A DNA stretch of 11,752 nucleotides from contig JAAZAI010000136.1 in NCBI GenBank assembly GCA_012514445.1, forward strand, positions 1-11,752. The letters are read 5' to 3'. The DNA is from Lentisphaerota bacterium (GTDB lineage: Bacteria > Verrucomicrobiota > Kiritimatiellia > RFP12 > UBA3636). Positions 1 through 5,113 of this stretch are shown piece by piece. The notes under the pieces are model-generated. The model made no database searches and was not told the DNA's origin. It saw only the letters and a program-made list of their open reading frames with translations. Position 1 is the stretch's first letter. Every line of letters starts with the position of its first letter. A program made the position numbers and the translations under genes.

Positions 1-12
1 GACCGTCAAACC

Positions 13-537
13 ATGAAGAAGCGAAGGAAAAAACCGGTGCCGCTGCCCCTCGTCGCCCGCGGGCGTCTGGCCTTCGAACGACTGCTCGCGATCCTCGCGC
101 TGGCCGCCGCGATTCCCGTCTTCATGATGATGGAGGGATGCCGGACGATCGGCGTGCGGCCGCCTCCCGGCTCGAAGCCCACGACGGTGTTCATGGAAGT
201 CACGGGCTATGACAGCGGACCGAACTCGTGCGGCTGGGAGCGCGACTGGCTGGGGCGCCCGGTCTACAGCTACGGTCCGATGAAGGGCCAGCGCAAGCAG
301 GTCGGCATCACGGCGAACGGACGCCGGGCGAAGCACGGAACCGTCGCGGCCGACACGCGCCATTATCCCTTCGGCACCGTCCTCTACATTCCGGGATACG
401 GGTATGGCCGTGTCGAAGACCGTGGAGGCGACATCAAGGGCCCGGCGCGTCTGGACCTCTGGTTCCCGAACGAGCGGGCCGCGCGGAACTGGGGCCGCCG
501 GAAGAACGTCCGGGTGACCGTGTGGAAGAAGCCGTGA
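13..537 (+). CDS. Membrane-anchored 3D-domain protein (probable peptidoglycan-acting)
   Basis: The protein has 174 residues. A very basic N-terminus (MKKRRKKP) is followed by a hydrophobic stretch at about residues 23-41, so it is probably an inner-membrane anchor or uncleaved signal with the rest in the periplasm. Cys43 follows it, but the preceding MEG is a poor lipobox, so a lipoprotein is only possible. Residues 60-172 match the 3D domain, named for three conserved aspartates: Asp114 (AADTRHYPFGT), Asp136 (VEDRGGDIKG) and Asp148 (LDLWF). This fold is shared with the C-terminal part of MltA-type lytic transglycosylases and Rpf/YabE-like proteins, and is usually linked to peptidoglycan cleavage. 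No second catalytic domain is present. The ATG at 13 has only 12 bases before it in the window and no visible Shine-Dalgarno, so promoter and operon partners cannot be judged. Its stop lies 4 nt from the stop of the convergent gene. The domain call is secure; the exact reaction is inferred. Confidence 0.85.
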   Translation: MKKRRKKPVPLPLVARGRLAFERLLAILALAAAIPVFMMMEGCRTIGVRPPPGSKPTTVFMEVTGYDSGPNSCGWERDWLGRPVYSYGPMKGQRKQVGITANGRRAKHGTVAADTRHYPFGTVLYIPGYGYGRVEDRGGDIKGPARLDLWFPNERAARNWGRRKNVRVTVWKKP

Positions 538-541
538 AGTT

Positions 542-1759
542 CTACTGCGCTGCCGGCCGGGTGGCGACGAGGACGTTGTTCTTCCACGTGCCATGTTGGC
601 GGCTGCCGTCGGGGCCGACGTAGGGACCCTCGCCGGAGACGAGGACGCCGTTTTTCCACGTGCCGGTAACTCGGCCGCCGTTGGCGAAGACGAAGATGCC
701 GGTTCCGTGGGGAACATCATTGCGCCAGGTGCCGGCGAGGCTGTCGCCGTTCGAGTAGGAAAAGGTGCCGACGCCATGCTTCTTGCCGGCTTTCCATTCG
801 CCTTCGTAGCGCTCGCGATTCTGGCTGCAGATCACGCCGAAGCCATGGAACTTGCCGCGATGCATCTCGCCTTGGTAGACTGAGCCGTTGGGCAGCTTGA
901 TGGTGTTCGGGTCTTCCAGGAAACGGCGGTACTGCTCGGCGATCGCCAGACGTTCCTCGACCGGTTTTTCAGCCATCGGCTTCTCGACTGGCGCAGGGAC
1001 GACTTCCGGCGGCGCAACGCGCGCGGGAGAAGTCGTCGGAGTGGCAGCGGAAGACTCCTTCTCGACGGGAGGGAGGACTGAGGCGGTGGACGGGGCAGGG
1101 GAGGGGGCCGCAGCCATGGACTTCTCGGCGCCGAAGAGGGCCGCGACATCCGCGTCGCGAGCCAACTGACCCGGGGTCAGGCCCTTGCGATTTTTCAGGG
1201 CGGGATCCGCGCCGAGGCCGAGAAGCGTTTCCGCGCCCTTGAGCTTCCCGGCGGCGGCGGCGAGATGCAGCGGCGTGTTGCCGTCGTCGTCTGCAGCGGC
1301 GAGGTCGGCGCCGGCATCGACGAGATGCTTCGCGAGCTCCGGCTTCGGGCCCAGGGCCGCGAAGTGAAGCGCGGTGAAGCCCTTCTTCGTCTTGAGCGAG
1401 ACATCCGCCTTGTCCTTCAACAGGAAGCGCAACGCATCGGCCGAACCTTTGTCCGCGGCCCAGTGAAGCGGCGTTGTCTGGTTGCCGGAGGTCTGGGCGT
1501 TCGGATTGGCGCCGGCGGCGAGGAGGCGGAAGACGATCTCGGAGTCGTTGAGTTGCGCCGCATAGTGGAGCGGGGTGATGCCGCCGGGAAGCGTGGCGGA
1601 GAGGGCCTTCGCCTTGTCGTCGCCGAGCATCCGGGTGATGGCGTCGATGTCGCGCAGGTTGATCGCCGCGAAAATGTCGCCGGGGACGACCTCGCCGGCC
1701 TGCGCCGTGACGCCAAGCGAAAGCAGGATCGCCGTGAGTTTAGCTGCCGTGTTCTTCAT
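542..1759 (-). CDS. Secreted ankyrin-repeat / MORN-repeat protein
   Basis: The protein has 405 residues. Residues 1-21 form a Sec signal peptide ending in AQA, with likely cleavage before Gly22, so it acts in the periplasm or outside the cell. About five ankyrin repeats follow. The clear ones start near residues 59 (GGITPLHYAA), 94 (QTTPLHWAA), 126 (KGFTALHFAA) and 159 (DGNTPLHLAA), with degenerate repeats at each end. A Pro/Ala/Glu-rich linker spans about 214-270. The C-terminus has about four MORN-type repeats: YQGEMHRGKFHGFG near 295, YEGEWKAGKKHGVG near 318, GTWRNDVPHGTG near 343, and weaker copies near 366 and 390. No catalytic motif is seen, so a scaffold or binding role is inferred; ankyrin repeats bind proteins, and MORN repeats are linked to membrane or protein contacts. 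A good Shine-Dalgarno (AAGGA, 7 nt before ATG) sets the start. It is the last gene of the minus-strand operon, 28 nt after the lipid kinase gene. Confidence 0.88.
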   Translation of the reverse strand: MKNTAAKLTAILLSLGVTAQAGEVVPGDIFAAINLRDIDAITRMLGDDKAKALSATLPGGITPLHYAAQLNDSEIVFRLLAAGANPNAQTSGNQTTPLHWAADKGSADALRFLLKDKADVSLKTKKGFTALHFAALGPKPELAKHLVDAGADLAAADDDGNTPLHLAAAAGKLKGAETLLGLGADPALKNRKGLTPGQLARDADVAALFGAEKSMAAAPSPAPSTASVLPPVEKESSAATPTTSPARVAPPEVVPAPVEKPMAEKPVEERLAIAEQYRRFLEDPNTIKLPNGSVYQGEMHRGKFHGFGVICSQNRERYEGEWKAGKKHGVGTFSYSNGDSLAGTWRNDVPHGTGIFVFANGGRVTGTWKNGVLVSGEGPYVGPDGSRQHGTWKNNVLVATRPAAQ

Positions 1760-1787
1760 GTGGGTTCCTTTTCGTGATCGTTGGGAA

Positions 1788-2690
1788 TCAGGCGCGCGGG
1801 CCCGAGGGGACGAGGACCTTGAGCTGGCCCTTCTGGACGTTGACTTCGAGGGTTTTAGGGGCGTCGTGGAGTTCGCCGTCGAGCTGGATCGGCTGGGCTT
1901 CCGCGCGGTCGATCCGGAGCGTCTTGAAATGGCGGAAGATGACGTTGGGGAGATTGATGAGTCCGCGGTCGAAGACCTCGGCGAGATTCGCCAGCAGCAG
2001 CGGGGCGTCCTGCTTGCGGGCGGCGACGAGTTCGAGGCGGCCGTCGCATCCGCTGGCGTCCTTGTCGATGAGGGCGCCGCCGCCCCAACCGCTGAGGTTG
2101 CCGATGGTGAGCAGGATCGGACGGTCGATGTCGAGCGTCTCCGCGTTGTCGATGACGATGCGGACGGGCTTGGGCGTGTAGTCGAAGAACGAGTAGACGC
2201 CGGCGAGGACGTACGTGCCGACGCCGCGGATCGGGGACTGGTTGTAGGCCTTGACCATGGCGGCGTCCCATGCGGCGCTGGCGCTGACGAGAAAGGGGCG
2301 GTCGTTGACGTAGCCGACGTCCAATTCCCGGATCGCGCCGCGCGCGAGCTGCGCGATGGCCTCGGAGCAGTTCATGGACTGGGCGAAGTGGCGGGCGAGG
2401 CCGTTGCCGCTGCCGATGGGCACCACGCCCAGGCAGATCCCGCTGCCGATCAGCCGGGTGCCGATGCTGCTGACAGTGCCGTCGCCGCCGCAGACCACGA
2501 TGCATTCCACGCCGTCGGCGATCGCGGCGTCGACCATTTTGAAGGATTCGCCGGGGGAGCTTGGGAAATACCACGCGAGATCGTCGGCGGTCTGCTTCCA
2601 ATGGACGGCAAAGGCATCCTGAACGCGCCGGAAGGAAAAACCGGCGCCTGCCTTCTTGTTGTAGAAGACTCTGACCTTGCCGAATGTCAT
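1788..2690 (-). CDS. Diacylglycerol kinase-family lipid kinase (DAGK/YegS-BmrU type)
   Basis: The protein has 300 residues, the usual length for bacterial soluble lipid kinases of this family, which phosphorylate diacylglycerol or related lipids with ATP at the membrane surface. The N-terminal catalytic domain opens with the FYNKKAGAG segment (residues 9-17). It contains the nucleotide-binding GGDGT (68-72) and the second glycine-rich loop PIGSGNGLARHF (91-102). The C-terminal beta-rich domain has the family's DASGCDGRLEL (211-221) and a conserved QLDGE (269-273). No membrane segment or signal peptide is seen, so it is cytoplasmic or peripheral. Its ATG overlaps the TGA of the upstream epimerase gene (ATGA) and there is only a weak Shine-Dalgarno, so translation is probably coupled. 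The substrate cannot be read from sequence; diacylglycerol, a ceramide-like lipid or another polyprenyl/glycerol lipid are all possible. The pairing with a GDP-sugar epimerase suggests envelope lipid or glycolipid metabolism, which is inference. Confidence 0.85.
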   Translation of the reverse strand: MTFGKVRVFYNKKAGAGFSFRRVQDAFAVHWKQTADDLAWYFPSSPGESFKMVDAAIADGVECIVVCGGDGTVSSIGTRLIGSGICLGVVPIGSGNGLARHFAQSMNCSEAIAQLARGAIRELDVGYVNDRPFLVSASAAWDAAMVKAYNQSPIRGVGTYVLAGVYSFFDYTPKPVRIVIDNAETLDIDRPILLTIGNLSGWGGGALIDKDASGCDGRLELVAARKQDAPLLLANLAEVFDRGLINLPNVIFRHFKTLRIDRAEAQPIQLDGELHDAPKTLEVNVQKGQLKVLVPSGPRA

Positions 2691-3667
2691 CGGGATTCTT
2701 CGGTGCGCAATCCGGCTGCCGCGACTTGCTCCACAATCCAGGGGTAGAGCTTGGCGATGCCGTCCCGCAGCGAATGCCGAGGCGCCCAGCCGAGAGCGGT
2801 CATCCGGGCGGTGCTGAAGTCGCGCGAAGCGACGCCGACGGGCCCGTCGACGCAGTGGATGGCGATGGGTTTTTCAGCGACGACGGCAATCGTCTCGAGA
2901 AGTTGCCGGACGGTGACATACTCCTGGGTGCCGATGTTGGTCGGTTCCCCGACAGCGGAGTTCATCAGCTTGGAAATGCCGTCCACGAGATCGTCGACGA
3001 AGATGAAGTTGCGGATGGCGGTTCCGTCGCCCCAGATGTCGACGGCGTCGCCGGGGCGGGCGAGGGCGACTTTGCGGCACAGCGCCGCGGGGGCCTTTTC
3101 GCGGCCGCCGCGCCAGGCGCCTTCGGGACCGTAGCAGTTCTGGAAGCGGGCGATGCGCACGACCATGCCGGTCTTGCGCTCGTAGGCCTTGGCGAAGCGT
3201 TCGGCGTAGAGCTTCTCCCAGCCGTATTCGTTGTCCGGCAGGGCCGGATACGCGTCGTCCTCGGCGAGCTGAGGTTCGCCGGGCTTCATGTCGCGGTAGA
3301 CGCAGACGGACGACGAGAAGAAGTAGCGCGGTACGCCGGCGGCGGCGGCGTTGTGGACCATGTTGATGTTGATGAGCGCGCTGTTGCGCATGATCTCGCA
3401 TTCGGCGGTGTGGATGAAGCCCATGCCGCCCATGTCGGCGGCAAGCTGGTAGACTTCGTCTGGCGCGGAACCGTCCGGCAGCCGCAGCGCCTTCTGGCAG
3501 TTCGCTTCGTCCCGGAGGTCGAGGACGAGGAAATCGTCCGCCGCGCTGGGCGAGAACGCCGGGGTATGGAGATCGACGCCTCGCACCCACAGACCGTGGG
3601 CTTTGAGGTGCGAAACGAGGTGCGAGCCGATGAAGCCGCCTGCGCCGCAGACCAATGCTGTTTTCAT
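2687..3667 (-). CDS. GDP-mannose 3,5-epimerase-like extended SDR
   Basis: The protein has 326 residues. It is an NAD-dependent sugar nucleotide epimerase: the Rossmann glycine motif GAGGFIG is at residues 8-14, and Tyr148/Lys152 form the YxxxK pair (EYGWEK). Several stretches are characteristic of GDP-mannose 3,5-epimerase (GME), the plant enzyme making GDP-L-galactose: AADMGGMGFI (76-85), the SSSVCVY segment with Cys122, and GGREKAPAA (187-195) with Lys191. In plant GME the equivalent Cys and Lys are the acid/base pair for C3/C5 inversion, and both are kept here. The C-terminal part has WGDGTAIRNFIFVDD (212-226) and GWAPRHSL. The ATG directly precedes the Rossmann strand, so the start is secure. 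It has no Shine-Dalgarno, but a TAATAT hexamer lies 6 nt upstream. It is first in an operon with a lipid kinase and a secreted repeat protein. GDP-mannose is the likely substrate. A related 4,6-dehydratase or 4-epimerase is less likely given the Cys/Lys signature. Confidence 0.85.
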   Translation of the reverse strand: MKTALVCGAGGFIGSHLVSHLKAHGLWVRGVDLHTPAFSPSAADDFLVLDLRDEANCQKALRLPDGSAPDEVYQLAADMGGMGFIHTAECEIMRNSALININMVHNAAAAGVPRYFFSSSVCVYRDMKPGEPQLAEDDAYPALPDNEYGWEKLYAERFAKAYERKTGMVVRIARFQNCYGPEGAWRGGREKAPAALCRKVALARPGDAVDIWGDGTAIRNFIFVDDLVDGISKLMNSAVGEPTNIGTQEYVTVRQLLETIAVVAEKPIAIHCVDGPVGVASRDFSTARMTALGWAPRHSLRDGIAKLYPWIVEQVAAAGLRTEESR

Positions 3668-3673
3668 ACGCAG

Positions 3674-3705
3674 ATATTAGTAGCAGATTTCCGGACGGAA
3701 ATCAA
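3674..3705 (-). promoter_or_regulatory. Candidate promoter of the epimerase operon, close to the start codon
   Basis: Reading the minus strand, TTGATT (3705-3700, 4 of 6 matches to the -35 consensus) is followed after 17 nt by TACTAA (3682-3677), with TAATAT overlapping at 3679-3674. The latter is only 6 nt before the ATG at 3667. Either -10 choice puts the transcription start within a few bases of the start codon. This agrees with the absence of a Shine-Dalgarno and suggests a leaderless or nearly leaderless mRNA. It is a prediction from motif matches only. Confidence 0.35.
3686..3703. promoter_or_regulatory. 18-bp inverted repeat inside the candidate epimerase promoter (possible operator)
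   Basis: The arms GATTTCCG and CGGAAATC are perfectly complementary over 8 bp and separated by 2 bp. The site fills the spacer between the candidate -35 and -10 of the epimerase operon, the position of a typical repressor operator. It also lies 19 nt downstream of the small gene's stop codon on the same strand, so a termination or processing role was considered. The 2-nt loop and the lack of a T-tract make an intrinsic terminator unlikely. Confidence 0.35.
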
Positions 3706-3721
3706 TCCTGCGATGCGCTTC

Positions 3722-3898
3722 TCAAGCGTTCTCGGCCGCGACCTCGGCCTCTAGCGCGTCCATGGTCTCCTGGAAGCATTGGGGGCAGAGTCCATGGGAG
3801 AGCCGCGGAGGCTTGGCGTCGTCGAAGAGGTGGCGTTCGGCGATGGCCGTCTCCAGTTCGACCCAGAGGTCGTTTTCGATCGGCACGCGCTTGCACAT
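3722..3898 (-). CDS. Small Cys-rich SHGxCPxC module protein (58 aa)
   Basis: This short frame starts at ATG 3898 and ends at TGA 3722. It reads MCKRVPIENDLWVELETAI for residues 1-19 and contains RLSHGLCPQCF at residues 32-42. Third codon positions are overwhelmingly G or C, as in the neighbouring genes. The CKR...W..LE...SHG-C-P-x-C pattern is the one commonly found at the C-terminal end of bacterial PAS/GAF/response-regulator proteins, where it normally begins with CxxCKK and may bind metal or act in redox sensing; no function is established to my knowledge. Cys2, Cys38 and Cys41 are kept. The usual first cysteine is missing from the protein, although TGC-AGC lies in frame directly before the ATG, after a TAA. 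There is no Shine-Dalgarno, but TAAGAT lies 6 nt upstream of the ATG. The gene is 54 nt upstream of, and codirectional with, the epimerase gene, and divergent from the Nudix gene. It could be a true small regulator or the remnant of a larger sensor. Confidence 0.65.
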   Translation of the reverse strand: MCKRVPIENDLWVELETAIAERHLFDDAKPPRLSHGLCPQCFQETMDALEAEVAAENA

Positions 3899-3904
3899 GC
3901 TGCA

Positions 3905-3927
3905 ATCTTATCATAATATATATTATG
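3905..3927 (-). promoter_or_regulatory. Divergent AT-rich region: perfect 16-bp palindrome and -10-like hexamers
   Basis: CATAATATATATTATG at 3912-3927 is a perfect palindrome with no spacer. It offers a TAATAT -10-like hexamer on both strands. On the minus strand TAAGAT (3910-3905) lies 6 nt before the ATG of the small Cys-module gene, with the palindrome just upstream of it. The surrounding 3901-3950 segment is strikingly AT-rich for this genome, consistent with a promoter or operator serving one or both of the divergent genes. No convincing -35 element was found. Confidence 0.4.
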
Positions 3928-4011
3928 CGACGTTATTATCAGGTAAAAGTCCTTCACGAGATCGAAAGACCGGTCAAGGAAATTCTCCTTCCACACCGGA
4001 CCCCTTCCCAT

Positions 4012-4017
4012 TACAAT
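4012..4017 (+). promoter_or_regulatory. Candidate -10 element of a leaderless Nudix mRNA
   Basis: TACAAT matches the -10 consensus at 5 of 6 positions and ends 7 nt before the ATG at 4025. A transcription start would therefore fall at or next to the A of the start codon. No Shine-Dalgarno precedes this ATG, and no good -35 is seen 16-18 nt upstream (TTCCAC at best). Together this suggests leaderless transcription; the evidence is positional only. Confidence 0.4.
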
Positions 4018-4024
4018 TCACGGG

Positions 4025-4987
4025 ATGAAACCTCTAGAAACCGTCTCACGCACGGAAATCCTCAATCTGAACAAATTTCTCAGGATCGAACGGCACGAAG
4101 TCCGCCTTTCAAACGGACGCGTCATTCCCGACTGGGGTTGGATCGACAGCCCGGATTACGTCACGATCTGCGCCGTCGACCGAGACGGATGCTTCATCGG
4201 CTTCCACCAGGCCAAATACGCCATGAAATCGGTCTTCGCCTTCGGCCCCCCCGGCGGCTATCTGGAGCCCGGCGAAGATCCCCTGCAGGCCGCCCGGCGC
4301 GAACTTCTCGAAGAAACGGGCTACGCCAGCGACCGCTGGATTCCCCTCGCGCAATGCGTTTCCGACGCCAACCGCGGAAACGGCACCGGCCACTTCTTCC
4401 TAGCTCTCGACTGCGCACCGCAATCCGGCCCCCGCCCTGCCAGCGACGATGTCGAGGATTCCGAGATGCGCATCCTGGAACGGCGCGAACTCGAGGACGC
4501 CCTCGCCGACACGCCCTCGCTCCCCGCCCCATGGCTCCTCTGCTTCACCCTCGGGATGCGTCGCCTCGACACGATCCGGGCGCGGACCGCTCCCGTCATC
4601 GTCGTCGCCGGCGTCATCCACAACGCGCGCCGCCAAGTGCTCGTCGCGCGTCGCGCCTCGGGCCAGAGCAACGCCGGCCTCTGGGAGTTCCCAGGCGGCA
4701 AGCGCGAACCCGGCGAGACCGAGGCCGAGTGCCTCGTCCGCGAAATCGACGAGGAATTCGGCGCCGCGATCGAGGTCGAACGCCCGCTGAAGACCACCGT
4801 GTTCCACGCGGGCGGACACGATATCAAACTCGTCGCCTGGACGGCCCGCGCGATCGAGGGCAGCGGTTTCACCCCCAGCGTCCACAGCGAAATCCTGTGG
4901 ATCGCCCCCCCTGCCCTGCCCGCGCTTCGCTCCGCCTTCTCCCCTGCCGACCTTGAGATCCTCGACGCCATCGCCGCGCAGGCTTGA
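4025..4987 (+). CDS. Tandem Nudix hydrolase (NudF-like + MutT/NudG-like domains)
   Basis: The protein has 320 residues with two full Nudix domains, each hydrolysing a nucleoside diphosphate linked to another moiety using Mg2+ held by the box glutamates. Domain 1 (about 1-165) resembles ADP-ribose pyrophosphatases, including the beta-rich N-terminus before the fold; its box starts at Gly78 and has Glu84, Arg92-Glu93, Glu96-Glu97 and Gly99. Domain 2 (about 189-318) resembles MutT/NudG nucleotide-pool enzymes (LWEFPGGKREPGE, 219-231), with Gly225, Glu231, Arg239-Glu240, Glu243-Glu244 and Gly246. All consensus residues of GX5EX7REUXEEXGU are present in both boxes, so both halves could be active. 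No export signal is seen, so it is cytoplasmic. Likely roles are ADP-ribose or NDP-sugar turnover for domain 1 and removal of oxidised or modified NTPs for domain 2; substrates are inferred from similarity. It is a single gene with its own upstream region, and starts without a Shine-Dalgarno. Confidence 0.9.
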   Translation: MKPLETVSRTEILNLNKFLRIERHEVRLSNGRVIPDWGWIDSPDYVTICAVDRDGCFIGFHQAKYAMKSVFAFGPPGGYLEPGEDPLQAARRELLEETGYASDRWIPLAQCVSDANRGNGTGHFFLALDCAPQSGPRPASDDVEDSEMRILERRELEDALADTPSLPAPWLLCFTLGMRRLDTIRARTAPVIVVAGVIHNARRQVLVARRASGQSNAGLWEFPGGKREPGETEAECLVREIDEEFGAAIEVERPLKTTVFHAGGHDIKLVAWTARAIEGSGFTPSVHSEILWIAPPALPALRSAFSPADLEILDAIAAQA

Positions 4988-5000
4988 CCTTCGGTGATCG

Positions 5001-5014
5001 GCGAAAGATTTCGC
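5001..5014. promoter_or_regulatory. Small inverted repeat between the Nudix gene and dprA
   Basis: GCGAAA and TTTCGC are perfectly complementary across a 2-bp spacer. The site begins 14 nt after the Nudix stop codon, within the 122-nt gap before dprA. There is no following T-run, so it is a poor intrinsic terminator. A TTGACC at 4984-4989 with weak -10 candidates around it could form a promoter for the dprA operon, which would make this an operator-like site. Support is weak. Confidence 0.22.
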
Positions 5015-5066
5015 TTGCCTGTCGTCTTGCCGCTGTGATATCTCTTCTAGGGTAATGACGAAAATT

Positions 5067-5113
5067 GGAAGGCCCCGGCCATGCGAATGGACAATTCAAT
5101 AGCACACAAATGA
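5067..5113 (+). promoter_or_regulatory. Possible leader ORF (10 codons) coupled to dprA
   Basis: A strong Shine-Dalgarno-like GGAAGG (5067-5072) lies 8 nt before an ATG at 5081, which opens the reading frame MRMDNSIAHK. Its TGA (5111-5113) overlaps the dprA ATG (5110-5112) as ATGA. The dprA start itself has no Shine-Dalgarno. A short leader that hands ribosomes on to dprA is a reasonable reading. The peptide has no recognisable attenuator pattern. Confidence 0.35.

Noticed and set aside
133..147. Cys43 of the 3D protein as a lipoprotein cleavage site
   Set aside because: The residues before it (MEG) do not fit the lipobox well, so I describe it only as a possible lipoprotein.
1575..2747. A 390-codon plus-strand frame opposite the lipid kinase gene
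   Set aside because: It is the shadow of the minus-strand kinase and repeat-protein genes; Asp/Glu/Gly/Val-rich with no recognisable domain.
3686..3703. Inverted repeat read as a rho-independent terminator for the small gene
   Set aside because: The loop would be only 2 nt and no T-run follows on the minus strand, so an operator is the better reading.
3702..4011. Two other minus-strand frames (70 and 86 codons) overlapping the small Cys gene
   Set aside because: Their products are Arg/Pro/Ser-rich and unlike any family, while the third frame (3898->3722) has the expected codon bias and a recognisable motif.
3655..4956. A 433-codon plus-strand frame running through the intergenic region into the Nudix gene
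   Set aside because: It is the Arg/Pro-rich shadow of the Nudix frame and crosses the small gene and promoter region without any domain.
5065..5109. TTG at 5065 as the dprA start
   Set aside because: The extra 15 residues (MEGPGHANGQFNSTQ) do not resemble DprA N-termini, and the ATG at 5110 begins the conserved part. It cannot be excluded fully because neither start has a clear Shine-Dalgarno.
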